Shown here: positions 10,678 through 24,895 of the stretch, piece after piece | Layout: the number at the start of each line of letters is the position of its first letter | Position numbering within the stretch: the stretch's first letter is position 1 | From: Trebouxia sp. TZW2008 | Lineage: Eukaryota > Chlorophyta > Trebouxiophyceae > Trebouxiales > Trebouxiaceae | Direction of reading: 5' to 3' | NCBI GenBank assembly: GCA_002118135.1 | Contig: BDIU01000053.1 | Location: forward strand, 1-64,000 | Length of the DNA: 64,000 bases | The notes under the pieces: generated by a model | The model's database searches: none | Told to the model about the DNA's origin: nothing | What the model saw: the letters and a program-made list of their open reading frames with translations, nothing else | Translations under genes and position numbers: made by a program

Positions 10678-13600
10678 TCATTGCTCAGATTCAAGAACTA
10701 CTTTGGCAAATTCAGGACCAGTGGCATCAAGCTTGCCCCCAAGTATCTGCAGAGCGTCATTTGAGTGGCCATACAGAAATCGCTCGCTGATCTGGCTGCA
10801 CCCAAATATCTGCACTTTTTTGAGGGCTGTGCAGCTGTCTGCCAGCATGCCCAAAGCTTCAAGCGGCACATTTCTACACCAGGAGATATCCAGCTCCTCC
10901 AATCGATCCCTGTCATGCCACAACACCTGGTATTGATGCTCCACCGCAAGAGCTGATATGATGCAAAAAGCATGGCCAACAATTCAGTCAATAAGTCATG
11001 CCCACTGCAGCTCATCCATGAAACATTACACCTGTTGAGTAGCCCTGCAAGACATGCTGAGGTTTGCAACAAAGAATGATACAGCAATGATACAGCAATG
11101 TTTCCCAATTGAGTTGTAAGACGTCTGCCTTGGGCACAGCAGAACCACCCCTTTGATCAAAGAAGCACCCCTTGCATGGCCTTCAGACTGCAGCACAGCT
11201 GAAGGCTCTGCATTTTGAAGACCAAGCAAAGGTTGCTTTCACACAACAAAGGTGATTTGTCCCCACGGTTGCAGTCCTTGACAGTTGAGTACAGTCCAGA
11301 GAGTGAGACATTTGGTGCAATCTGCTCCCGGGTATGGCATGCATCTGGACAAAGCAATAAAATGCTCAAGCAAGAGTACCACAGGAACTTCTCTTTATGC
11401 GGACACTTGATGTAAGCACATTCTTGATGCAAGGGCAACGCAATTACTTAGCCAATCACTGCATTCTGACTGCGATAGCACCTCTGAGTGAGGACCATGT
11501 CATACAAGTAAATTTTCTGGGGAACCAAAGTAGTCGTTACAAAGAGAAGTCACTGTATACACATCATGGGCACGCATGCGGATTCGCCCACCTGGTGGCT
11601 GTGGCCAAAGCCTTGAGAGTGGAGAGGCCAATGCCTGGGATGGAGTTGACACACAGGCTGCGCAGGCTGCCATGCAAGGCCACTGCAGCTATAGCTTCAT
11701 CTGACACCTTTGTGCAGCCGTGCAGTGACAGCACCTACACAGCACAACCTCAAAAATCAGTCTGCTGCAGGTTTCTCAAGACACACTCAGTGTGGACGTG
11801 CCTTGAGTCTGTGCAGGCTGCCATGCAAGGCCACAGCTGCTACAGGCTCATCTGACACCTTGGTGCAGCCATGCAGTGACAGCACCTGCACAGCACAACC
11901 TCAAAAATCAGTCTGCTGCAGGTGTCTCGAAGTGCACTCAGTGTGGATGCAAATTGAGTCTGTGCAGGCTGCCATGCAAGACCTCTGCAGCTACAGCCTC
12001 ATCTGACACCATATTGCAGCCGTGCAGTGACAACACCTGCACAGCATGATCATGACCATGAACCTGCTGCAGCTGCCTGTTGCATAGCACATACATTCGT
12101 CGCCATGCTTGCCCCCATGAACAGGACAATTCTCTGATCAAACCAAAAGTTTCAGCCAAGATGTGCGCTTCTTATATGGAAGCAGCTGTGTTTCAACAGC
12201 CCTTCTATGGGGCATTCTGGACACATGCAGTTGGTCCAATGTATCAGAAATTTGTACAGTCATTCAGCTCAGCAGAAGACATACTTTGCACCAAGCAGGC
12301 AGTGATGCACACACAACATGTTATTGCATATTGAGCAACCCGCAAGCTTTGAATTTGGAGACATGATCTGACGCCTGGCACTCATCTTACCTGCATCTCT
12401 TTGCAGCTCTGAGCAATGGCAACCACGCCTTCATCAGTGATCTTGGTGCACTTGTCAGCGTTCAGGGTCAGCAGCTGTGGACAAGCCACTGCCAGCCCTC
12501 TAAGGCCCTCATCCCCCACAGCAGTGCAATTAGCCACACTGATGTGGCGCAAGGGCAGGCCTAAGCCCATCTCTGCCAAGAGGCTGTTGCTGACTTCTGG
12601 TATGCCTACTAGAAGAACAGTTTCCAAGGCGGGCATGGCTCCTGTTAGGACTGCTTGCAAGGCAGCGCCGCTCACACCCCGGCACTCGCTCAACTCCAGT
12701 TCCCTAGCAATGTAGATGGCAACTCCAATGGAGAACCACAAGGCATTTGAGGTCTTGATATCTCATTCATGTCATGATTGCAATCTGACTGCCATGTTGC
12801 TGACAGGTCACACGATGCGGCAAACACAAGCTGCTATACCGAGCAGATCATGAGCGCTGTCAGCAACACGGCAGCCACTTGGTGAGTCTGACATGAGCAG
12901 CAGCAAGCCTTCCTGATCGGAACAGACGATAAGAACAATGCTGTCAGCTACAGCAGATGCTGACCGACATCAAGCTATCGTCGCAAGTAAGCACCACTGC
13001 ACAAGACATGTGGGCTTGCAGAGCCAGGGTCAACATCCTGAGCTTGAGGCAACACCATGCTTTGACATACCCCCTACCTTCAACTCAAGTGTCCTTGATT
13101 GGGCTGCTGTGACGAAAATATGAGACACAAACCAGCTACAATTGATTCCATACTTGCAGAGGCACTGACCTGAGCAAAGGCACCAGGCTAGGTAGCTGCT
13201 TGATGGACTCAGCGGTGAGGAGAGAATTCTGGGGCAGCCTGAGCACCTGCATTGATGCAAAAGGGCTCTCAGCAGAATGCTTTCATGGCAATCCACTGCT
13301 TCTGTGTGCAGCCAGCAATTGCATGGAGCTCACTAGCAAGCATGCAACCTCACTAGCAAGCGTATGATGAAGAAGACAAACATGTGGCAGAAGAGGCGTA
13401 CCTGCAGGTTGGGCATGTTGCGCAGCATGCTGCACAGGGCTGCATCAGCGAGGCGATACGCCCCTCTGAAGGTCACAGCCTGCAGCCTGTCTAGTGGGCC
13501 AGCTGCTGCCAAGCTGTTGGCTGCAGCCTCTGTCAGGCCTCTGCCACAGAACGTCAGCTCCAGCCTTTCAAGTCTGCAGGCATGCAGGTGCAAGTATTCA

Positions 13601-15326
13601 AAGGCCATGATGCATTTGTGATGCTGGGGAAATTGCTCACAACCATTTTAGCAATGTTCCAGAACAGATTCTTGAGTGACGTGTGCTGCCTGCGTAATGT
13701 ATCAGCTTCGGACATCATGGCAGAGCTATGCAGCCTGTCGAGGTATGTGCGGATTGCACAGCAGCTAGGCATGATGAGACTGCGACGTGCATGCATGTTG
13801 CATAATTGCTTGTTGTTTGACACTGTGATCTTGAGCCGCCTATACACGGCGCAACCAATGTGAAGCGTTATTGGCAGACAGGCAATGACCATATCATACT
13901 CCATGTAGTGATGTATGGTCATTGAGCACATGATTTCCATTGAGGAGGTGAAGCAGTGAAGAGGTACCAAGACCAAAAGACATTTGCATAGGGCATTCAA
14001 AGCAACAAGCAAATGCACGAGGCTCACCTCGGAGTGGCCACATCTCTCAGGAAGTCAGACATTGCGTCTGGCTCAAGAGCTGAGCAGTTGGTGAGCACCA
14101 CTTCTGCAGGGCCCCCTTCACTGAAGAGATGCACCACCTCATTGCTGAGCTTGCGCTGCTGACACACTGCTGCAGACAGCCGATTCTGCAGGACATATGC
14201 AACGCCTGAGCAGCTGACGGTAGACTTTGTCACACTGAAAAGTGCTGCTATCACTCAATCCACCCACAAGCCTTGTATTGAAACAAAGCTCAACATACAT
14301 TTTCAGCACACTGGCATGTTGAGGTGCTGAAAGCCTCTTATCAAGACGGCCTGTTTACATTTGGCTTGTAGCACAAACAGTCTACAGCTTCCTGTTGCTT
14401 GCATGTGCATAGCATCAACAGATGTGCTAGTGGTGAGTCCAACTGACTTACCTTGATGCTGTCAGGTAGTCCAAGCAGAGACTCCACATCTTCGATGTAC
14501 TCGACAAGCACATCTGCACACAGCTCAAACAGAGGCCGCACACGGCACACTGGTCTGCTGCCAAGTTTGACATCCCTGCTAGGCTGCCAGCTAACAGCAG
14601 CTTTGCCAGGAGACACGCGTGATGCATCAAGGATCTTCTCTTGGCGAGCAGCAACAGCTGCTGATCTGGCTTCTACAAGCTGCTTTGCACTGGACCAGGG
14701 ACCAAGCGTTCTTGCCTGTCAGATCAGACAGCAATCAGTGCATTCTCCACAGCTTTTGGTGTCGCAGCTGCAGCTTTTTTACACATACCTCTTTTCCACT
14801 CAAAGCTGCCGTATCGTCATCCTCAGCAGCATAATTTGCAAAGTGAGCTGCACGCCTGCAAAGCAACAGTGCTGTAGTTGCATGGCATAAGGGACTGCGC
14901 CTGTTCAAGTAGATCTCCCTGGCAGCTATGCGTTTCTCAACTTGACTCTAGAGAACAGAGCACACGCTTTTCTTGCGCATGACAGTGAGCTGCAACTTGC
15001 AAATACCCTTAACAACGTTCAGACAAGTGGCACGCTTGACATCCAGGAGGAAGTCCACAAGCTGCAGGCTGCACCGTCAGAGACAGCTTGCATGCAGTAG
15101 TTGTGAGCGTGGGGTCGCACCTTCGTGCCACGTCCGCCATGACCTGTCGCCTTTCATTGAGCGCGGAATCAACATCGGCATCGGCCCGCGCATTGCCTCG
15201 CTCAACCACCGGCTCCGCTTGCTGCTGGCTGGCCCGAGATCGCTTGGTCGCTGCCTGGACAGCTTCGGCTGCATCGTCGCCAGCGTTGACCGCATCACTC
15301 CTTGATCGTTTGCTGCCCTTGACCAT
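10678..15326 (-). CDS. Rad7/Rhp7-like leucine-rich-repeat protein
   Basis: Exons, in transcript order, at 15326-15075, 14947-14901, 14855-14789, 14715-14452, 14185-14028, 13573-13402, 13246-13170, 12703-12391, 11734-11592 and 10909-10678 join in phase to about 574 residues. The N-terminus is basic (KGSKRSR, TKRSRAS). It is followed by RAAHFANYA and RPLFELCADVLVEYIEDV, a layout like plant and fungal Rad7 homologues. Cys-type LRRs fill the C-terminal half (LELSECRGVSGAAL, ISVANCTAVGDEGL, LNADKCTKITDEG, LDISWCRNVPLEAL). Rad7 acts with Rad16 in global-genome nucleotide excision repair as a Cullin-ring adaptor; that role is transferred by family. A generic F-box-LRR (AMN1-like) assignment is the alternative. 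The 14901 donor would be GC, and the exon 1 end is the least certain junction. Confidence 0.7.
11384..11560 (-). mobile_element. Pogo/Tigger-like MITE, intronic
   Basis: On the minus strand it begins CAGTGACTTCTCTTTGTAAC near TA, contains the family's GCAGTCAGAATGCAGTGATT core, and ends in a degenerate inverted repeat at 11384-11400. It lies about 30 bp downstream of the donor of the Rad7-like exon 11734-11592, in the same orientation to transcription as the 9.0 and 54.4 kb copies. Confidence 0.7.
11592..12036 (-). repeat. Tandem acceptor plus LRR-exon head, 3 copies, 151-bp period
   Basis: Three heads of the same LRR exon (VLSLHGC..VSDEA.AA..LHGSL) start at 12036, 11885 and 11734 on the minus strand, each preceded by an acceptor. 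Only the last continues through NSIPGIGLSTLKALATAT to a donor. The upstream heads keep the frame, the 12036 copy reading VLSLHGCNMVSDEAVAA before a stop. Confidence 0.9.
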
Positions 15327-16374
15327 GATTGCCGTCAAAGAGTATTTGCTGACGAAACGCAGTTGCAACAGTAGCGCACTCAGCGGGCATGCTCCGGTCG
15401 TGCTGTGGTTTAGTCACTCGAAGGGGAAGAGCATTGCTTTCACAATAGTTTCATTCTGACACTTGCATGTGCATTTTTTCTTCTGCCGCAATCTATAGCT
15501 ACGTGCGGGGCAAATAAGTGTGGCTTAACCTTTTGCTGCAAGGCATGATGAAAATTGGCGCGGCCTTGCATCTTGCAATTCAGACAACTGACGCATCAGC
15601 ATTCCAATTGACTCGATGAGTGAACGATGCGTACAACTTGGCAATGCAAATGCAAGAGTCACGTGGCTGCATTTTCACAGAAGTTTGTAATCATCCAACT
15701 GTAGCCGAGATTTATTGAGCGAAGTGTGCTGAACATGAGACATACAATTCCACAAATAATCTGCTTGGGCCTCGCACAGCAGAGGCCTGACACAGTCCCT
15801 CGCACAATCAAATTGCCAATAAATCAAACCAGGCCAGCTGACAAAAGGTAAGTTCCAGCATAAGCGCTGTCAACTCAAGTCAAGAGACTCAAAAAATGCA
15901 AATAGCAGTCTTAGAACAGAAACAGTCATTGCAGTGAATGACCAGCAATGGCTGATTAGCCTAGTGAAGATAGCAACTACAACTCTGAAAACCGGTTCTG
16001 AGCTGCAAGCAAGCTATACGATTGCGCTGCTCACAATACCAACAACAGTGATCACTCAGCTACATAGACAGCAAACGCTACAGCAGTCAGACAGAACGGT
16101 TGCAAGCACTGCTGACCAGCTCAAGAGTTCCAGCTCACAACAACTCAACAACCAAGCTTGCAACAAAAGAATCAAGTGAATCAGCACGGGGCATTAGCTT
16201 ATGCCTTCCAGCCAAGCATGTCATGACTTACCAAGCATGTTGAGCTTGGTAAGATAGGCAAAGGCCGTGACCTCTGCACTGAATGCCATTGTGACTGTCT
16301 GCATATTGTTGATTTGGAAAAGTCAAATCTGCCTTTCCCTGGCGCTTGAGGACTGCCATTCAGCCATAGTGCCA
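15327..16374. other. Intergenic, no gene seen
   Basis: It lies between the Rad7-like start and the desaturase stop, so both genes read leftward and this holds the Rad7-like promoter and the desaturase 3' flank. An 81-codon frame at 15934-16179 has low-complexity content and no splice context. Confidence 0.6.
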
Positions 16375-19300
16375 TCAGACCCTTTGCAATTCTGTGTTCT
16401 GGAGCAAAGAACCATCCTGTAGCGGCATCTGCTCAGCCAGGCCAACATTCTGCATATACCTGCAGCACAAAACACTGACAGATTTGCCTTCTGCCCCGAT
16501 TAGACTAGCTGCCCACATGCCTTCCATGCAGTCATGCAAACAGAATCTCCTTGTAACAACTCTGCTGTTGTCAAGCGGTTGTGCATGGTCCGATAATGAG
16601 TGTTGACGAGTGGACAGATTGCAACTGAGTGACGCGTCAGCGCTCCATACAAAGCTGTATACAAGAGAGAGCCCTGCAGGTGTACCCATGCTTTGTATGC
16701 TGTTGGCTGTATTTGAAAGGCAGGTGATGCATGTCAGGCACTGATGTTGTGCACACCTGGAAAATCTGCCCACAATCTCTGGCAAAGTGTCATAGTGGGC
16801 ATATGGGATGTCCCGTTTCTCACACTCATCCCGCACAATCTTAGCTATGGCTGGGTAGTGTACAAAGGAGATGGCTGGGAACAGGTGGTGCTCAATCTGG
16901 AGGTTCAGACCTCCTGTGAAGAAGTTGCCAATCCTGCCGCCCCAGTTGGCAGATGTCAACACCTGTGCAGATGCTGCACATGTCTAAGCACATTGACTGA
17001 GACACTTCATGAACTGCTAACAGGATGTTGGGCTGAAGTAGGGCATGACCTTGGCTCACATTTATGCAAACAAGTGATACAGTGCTCATACCTGTAGCCA
17101 AGCAGTGCGTTTTTGCACAATAACACTACAAAATAACATTACACAGGCCAAGCTGGAGCACAAGTGCAGAGTGTCATGTTGAGTATGCAAGGAATAAGTC
17201 ATATTGAGTATGCCAGGAATAAGTCATGTCAGCAAACTAAGCAAATGAAATTTGACTATGTTTCATCAGGCAGACATTGGCAACACACCTGCTGCACTCC
17301 CCAGTCCCTGTCCTGGTAAGCAGCCTGTAAGCTGGAGGTGGTGGTGGAACCACTGGCTATTGGCTTTGCCTCCTCAATGTTGTGAGACACCGCAAATGTG
17401 GCAGCCAAAACCACACCCTGAAAACAGAACTCATAATGTTATGCTATTGTGGTGTTGACTGCAGTCAATGTTGTGTGACACCGCAGATGTGGCAGCCAAG
17501 ACCACACCCTGAAAACAGAACTCATAATGTCATGCTAATGTGATCTTGATGGCGGTCAATATTTCGAGACACCGCAAAAGTGGCAGCCAAAATCACACCC
17601 TGAGAACAGAACTCATAATGTCATGCTATTGTGATCTTGACAGCAGTCAATGTTTTGAGAGACCGCAAAAGTGGCAGCCAAGACCACACCCTGGAAACAG
17701 AACTCATCGCGTTATGTGATTGTGTCATTGACTGCAGTCATGTTGTGAGACACCGCAAATGTGGCAGCCAAGACCACAACCTGAAAACGGAACGCATAAT
17801 CTTATGCCATTGTGGTATGACTGCAGGCTGTCAATCTGTCAAGCTCAGGTTGATGATGGGCAGCAAGCAAAAGTCACGGCAGTGTTGCTGAAAGGTGACC
17901 GCTGGGACTGCTGCTATGGTGCTGGAGGATGCTGCAGTGAAAAATTTTTTTGCCTAGGATGCGACCGATCTTGTTGGATGGCTAAAGCAGGTACAGTAAT
18001 GTTTCTTCTTCATGACTGACCTGAGTCACCACATAGGCGGCACTACCAAGAGTAGCTGCAGGCAAGCCATGGAGCAAGGCTGAAACTGCTGCTACGGTGC
18101 TGGATGATGCTGTAGTGCGAGAACTTGCCTGGGATGCAACCAGCCTTGTTGGCTGGCTAAGCAGGTACAGTAGTGATTCTCCCGCTTCGTGACTCGCCCG
18201 AGTCACCATTGAGGCAGCGCTACTGAGAGCGGCTGCAGGCAAGCCAGGGAAAAAGGCTGGAACTGCTGCTATGATGCTGGATGATGCTGTAGTGCAAGAA
18301 ATTGCCTGATACAATCAGCCTTGTTGGCTGGCTAAAGCAGGTACAGCAGTGTTTCTCGCCTTTGTGACTGACCTGAGTAGCCATGTAGGCAGCACTACCA
18401 AGAGCAGCCGCAGGCAAGCCATGAAGCAGCGCTGGAACTGTTGCTATGATGCTGTAGTGCACAAACTTGCCCAGGATGACTGTTGCCTTCTCAAAGCTGT
18501 CAACCTCATGTGATGCGGCTGTTGAGCTGTATGCAATGTCATGCATATATTGCTTCACGGACTGACCTGAGTGGCCATGTAGGCGGCGCTACCAAGAGCA
18601 GCTGCAGGCAAGCCATGAAGCAGCGCTGGAACTGCTGCTATGATGCTGTAGTGCACAAACTTGCCCAGGATGACTGTTGCCTTCTCGAAGCTGTTGGCCC
18701 CATGCAGGGTGGTGCCCTTGGTCGAGTTTTCAAGCAGCCCTTGCCAGTCACCTAGCTGGAAGACCAGTTGCAACAAAGGGAACGTTGCCCACTGCAGCAA
18801 AAAATTGCAGCTTGCTTTAGTGACCAGATTGTCGCTCGCATGTTCCTGGTCAAGCAAGCCTAGTTCTGCAAACTCCAAGGAATTGCAGTCCTATGACCAA
18901 AGTTGTGGCGCAGCACGAAAAATGCAGTCGTTGAAATGAAGCTATGACCCAGAATGAATTTGCAGTCTTTGGAATTGAGCTGTGACCTAGCATGAGGTTG
19001 CAGTCTTTGACATGGAGCTGTGACCCAGCATGCATGTATGTGGGCAGACAGTGCAAATGACAGTCTACCAGCACGCACCAGCACCAGCGCTAGCAGACAA
19101 GACCCGGAGGATGATACAGGCCTATGGTCAAGCAAGTAATGCTGAGTATAACACCTGCCAAACAAGTGCCTGCTTTGGAATGTTGTATTTGTCCACCATC
19201 AGCATGTTTGACAGGGAGGTGCCATACCATGTACATGTGCTGATATCTGTGAAACCATTGTCTTGGCATCCTGGCATCAAATCTCAAAAAGGGGAATGCG

Positions 19301-22067
19301 CTGAAGACGTCCTCATCCAGTTCCAGGTCATTGCAGTGGATGTGGTGAGACACCTGCAGCCAGTCCAGAATGACTGCACATAGTTCATGACTTGCCTGAA
19401 AGCGGACATCCACCCAGTTGCCTGCCCTTCTTGTGTAAATAGGACAGTGCATCAGTCTCAAGGAACTGACACCACAACGGCAGCGCGGCAGGTCATGCGC
19501 TACAACTGTCACCCGAGCTGAGTCAACAGCTTGCCAACTGCTTGCATCCGTGTGTCAGTGATCGTCCTTTTCCCGTTGCCCATGGTGGAAAAGTCGATCA
19601 CTGATACGCTGGTGATCACAGCTAAGAGCAAGGCAGCAAGCGTCAGGCAGCAGGCTGCCTCGGGCTGCAAGGTCAGTATACGTTGAATGACACCGCTTCT
19701 TATGCTGAAGCTGTAGTCGCTACAGCAGTGCGCACCAGATCAAGCAACTCACAATCGCTAGTAACCTGCAGGGACTGATCAGTAGCAGTGAACTGGAAAA
19801 ACTGGAGAAGGTGTGTGCATTGCTGAATAATGCGTTCAATGGCCATGTGGCTGACTGACTGGCCATGGTGGCAGAGTACCACATGCGTTGAGCTGTAGCT
19901 AAGCCCAATAGCGCACAGCAGTCAGCATAGTTTTGAGCTGCATGCAATGAAAGATAGCTCTTAGACAGAGTCATTTGGAGGCGGTGTGCTCCTTGTGCAT
20001 GAATTTAGCAGGGTCATGGAACCTTACTAGCAAGCAGGTAGATGATGATGACAGTCATGACAGCACCACAGCTGTGGCATCTCTCATGTAATTTGTGTAC
20101 AGTATTGCAAGAAAGCACGCCCGAGCTGTGAAGTAGACACAAACAAACAAGGTCAAGACAGATGCAATGTTCTGAGTGTGGATGTAAGAATGCAGAACAA
20201 CAACACAAAAAGCTGCAGCAATTGTGCCAAGCAAATGCATGCAAGCAGTAGCACGTGAGTGTATGACATCGCTGAGTTGGCTGTCTGAAGATGACTTTGT
20301 ATCTCGCTGAAACTGCGGCTGAAACAACTGCTGTAGCATCATACCTGATGATGGTATCGCCACATGAGGGACGAGCCACCAATGAGGTCATCTGTCAGGC
20401 CCATAGCCTTGTTGACCCAGGGCTTTGTGGACATTGCACCATGGTTACCACAGTGCTGGATTGTCAGCCCTATCCAGGCACCGGCCAGCCCTGTGCAACA
20501 GATATGACACACTTTTACACAACCAAACCAGGGTCAACTTACTCATAGCATCGCAGGCATCATTCACTTCATATCAATGTACGCTAGGCAGGCTCAGCAG
20601 GCCCAAATAGGTACTGATAGCATCACAGACATGGTCAACAAGGCAAGGCCAGCGTCAAACAGGCACAGCCTAGCAGATATGATAATCCACACACCAACGC
20701 TGGCATCAAATTGTCACAGCATGGCAGGTGTCAGTGGCAAAGGCCAACATGCCAGAATTCAGGTTGAACACTCAGCACATCAATGCGTGGGCAGAGGCTG
20801 ATGTCAAATGTTCACTGCATAGCAATGCAGCCACAGGCTCTGTCTGCTCACTTGTGCTGCAGGGCACCCCCGCACAAAACATGTCACAATTGCAGTGGAC
20901 CTGCTGGCAAAATGCCAAGACTGGGCAGCATTGTCACTGCACTGCAGCATGCACAGCTGATCCTCATCATGAGAAGACGCACTTTGCGCCAGCTGAGCAG
21001 CCGGAATGTTTGCCCTTTTACACATCCTGCAAACTACATTGCCTAGACAAGGGATTGTAGTATGGCTACCATACCTAACAAAAAGCCAGTGGTGAGGTTT
21101 GTGTCATACAGGTACGCGCCACAAGCCGCAGCAGCATAGCCAAGTATAGCAAGTGCAGCCCCTTCACTTCCAGTCCTATGAGCGCCCTTGGCATCTTGCC
21201 CTTTGAAAACCTCACGTCGTACCCGTTCCCTGTGCAAACATGTCATTAACGACAAAGCACCTCTCTGATGCCAGAGAGTAGCACAGCGTGTCAAGGATGC
21301 AGCATGTCAGGACAAGCCAGCTTGGCAAGACAGGACTTGTGCAACACACACCTGGCACCTTTGCTACAATGGGTCCCTGTTATTTTGACATCAGAAATTT
21401 AGGAACTGCAGCCTTGCCAAATCATGCAATGCCTTGACAAAGCATGAAATGTCCTGTCAGACCAGACTATGATGTCCTGTAGTGGGCTACAGCCTAGACC
21501 TCACCTGATAGTGTTGTAGAGGTCTGAGTCATTGGGATATGGTGAAGAAGGTACCGCCTCTACAGGGAAGTCTTGCAAGACTGGCAGGCGCTTGAGCTGC
21601 TCAGATGCCACTTTTGGTCTCAAATGGTAAGACTCGAAGAGGGCTGTACAATCCCGGCCAATTGCCAAATTGATCAGCCAGTTTCCGGCTGGGTGTCTGT
21701 CTATAAATGAGGTGAGATCGTATGCAACGCCTCTATACACGGTCCATTTGTACTGGGTCCAGGCAGGATCCGCCCAGGGTGATGTCTGCTGTGTGCTAGG
21801 TGGTCTTGCTTCAGTCGGAGCTGTGAGAGTCGAGCGGCAGACGGTTGTTCTTGTTCTGAGGTTTTGCTGACGTCTGCTGGGCAAAGGCTGTCTTGCTAGG
21901 CTACGCTGCTGGACCTGCAGATAGTCATGTTTGCTCGAACTTTAATCGGCAAAGCGTGAAGGTCAGCGAAGCCGACGCTGCTGCAGAAATGCTTATCTTA
22001 CCCGAAAAGCAGGTCGAGCCTGTATAGGCTGCGCGCAACAATGTGCCTTCGCGGTAGCAGCGCTCAT
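16375..22067 (-). CDS. Plastid front-end fatty-acid desaturase, cytochrome b5 fusion (delta-4/delta-5 type)
   Basis: Nine exons join in phase to about 515 residues: 22067-22002, 21914-21505, 21229-21075, 20490-20345, 19353-19228, 18791-18567, 17417-17289, 16962-16757 and 16459-16375. Residues 1 to about 65 are Arg/Ser/Ala/Thr-rich and resemble a chloroplast transit peptide. A cytochrome b5 domain follows with a heme motif HPAG (about residue 96) and RDCTALFESYH. The three histidine boxes are HCGNH (about 222), HQVSHH (split by an intron) and QIEHH (about 441). Such enzymes insert double bonds between an existing one and the carboxyl end. A transit peptide plus b5 recalls the Chlamydomonas plastid delta-4 desaturase acting on galactolipid C16; regiospecificity cannot be read from sequence. 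Introns carry two large splice-boundary arrays. Confidence 0.9.
17375..17835 (-). repeat. Tandem acceptor plus exon-head array, 5 copies, 91-bp period
   Basis: The head of the desaturase exon (minus strand, GVVLAATFAVSHN, after a GTTTTCAG acceptor) recurs at exact 91-bp steps (landmarks 17375, 17466, 17557, 17648, 17739). Only the copy at 17417-17289 continues into the rest of the exon, with HNIEEAKP and DWGVQQ. The others retain the acceptor and about 43 exon bases each. Confidence 0.95.
17880..18700 (-). repeat. Tandem exon-tail plus donor array, 4-5 copies, 175-194-bp period
   Basis: The tail of the desaturase exon 18791-18567 (KFVHYSIIAAVPALLHGLP.. and GSAAYMATQ, then GTCAGT) is repeated downstream in the intron. 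Donor-equivalent points are near 18373, 18198 and 18021, with a very degraded fifth copy near 17890-17990. The 18373 copy keeps 44 in-frame residues and a consensus donor. The 18198 copy has GCGAGT at the donor. Confidence 0.93.
21300..21380 (+). mobile_element. LINE 3' tail in desaturase intron
   Basis: It matches the tail block of the 4.2 and 58.7 kb elements: GGACAAGCCAGCTTGGCAAG, then GACTTGTGCAACACACACC and TGGCACCTTTGCT. It is antisense to the desaturase and very short. Confidence 0.6.
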
Positions 22068-22607
22068 CACCAGTTGAGACGCCGATCAAACACTGCCCAA
22101 ATCTGCAGAACTGAAATCGCCTTCCTACGCCCAGCACTGCGACATGAGTGGCACAGGAGGCCTCAGGGAGATGAACCGTTTCGGGGTCAAGCGTGCCCTT
22201 CAGCGCATGCTCAAGTGGCAGCTTATTTACACCTGCGATCGAACTTCTTGCTTGAGGGCCTGGGTCTTGGTGGGGACCAGAGCCAGCACTGCATGGCTTA
22301 ATCAAAATGATGCACCTACACCATGCATTCGTATGATGTCTGAATGATCCAATGATAAAACGATTGTGCAACAATACAACACTGCCTAGAAGGCGCTTGC
22401 AGTGTAGTGCTTGTGCATGTCAGTCTTCATGAGCACGCATAATGGTAAAAGCAGCTGAGCGATAGTCAGTTACAAGAGCCTGCCAATAGGTGGACGGTTC
22501 GCTGGCCCAACGACCGGCAAATTCAAATTGGTAGGTTTGGCTCTCGGTTAGGTCAAGTTTACAGGTCCGCTTGATTTGTGTTACGGCTGTGACAGACACG
22601 CACAAAC
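22068..22607. promoter_or_regulatory. Divergent promoter region, desaturase / DAP decarboxylase
   Basis: 540 bp between two divergent start codons. No TATA box or other named element could be assigned with confidence, and no coding exon is seen. Confidence 0.5.

Positions 22608-24895
<2,288 letters not shown>

Noticed and set aside
10678..15326. AMN1 or F-box/LRR assignment for the LRR gene
   Set aside because: Not excluded, but the basic N-terminus, the RAAHFANYA block and RPLFELCADVLVEYIEDV before the LRRs fit Rad7-type proteins better than a plain F-box-LRR.
15934..16179. 81-codon ORF in the desaturase 3' flank
   Set aside because: Ser/Thr/Gln low complexity, no homology sense, isolated.
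17375..17835. CRISPR-like regular repeat array
   Set aside because: The 91-bp units are wholly repeated without unique spacers, contain splice acceptors and exon sequence, and lie in a eukaryotic intron.
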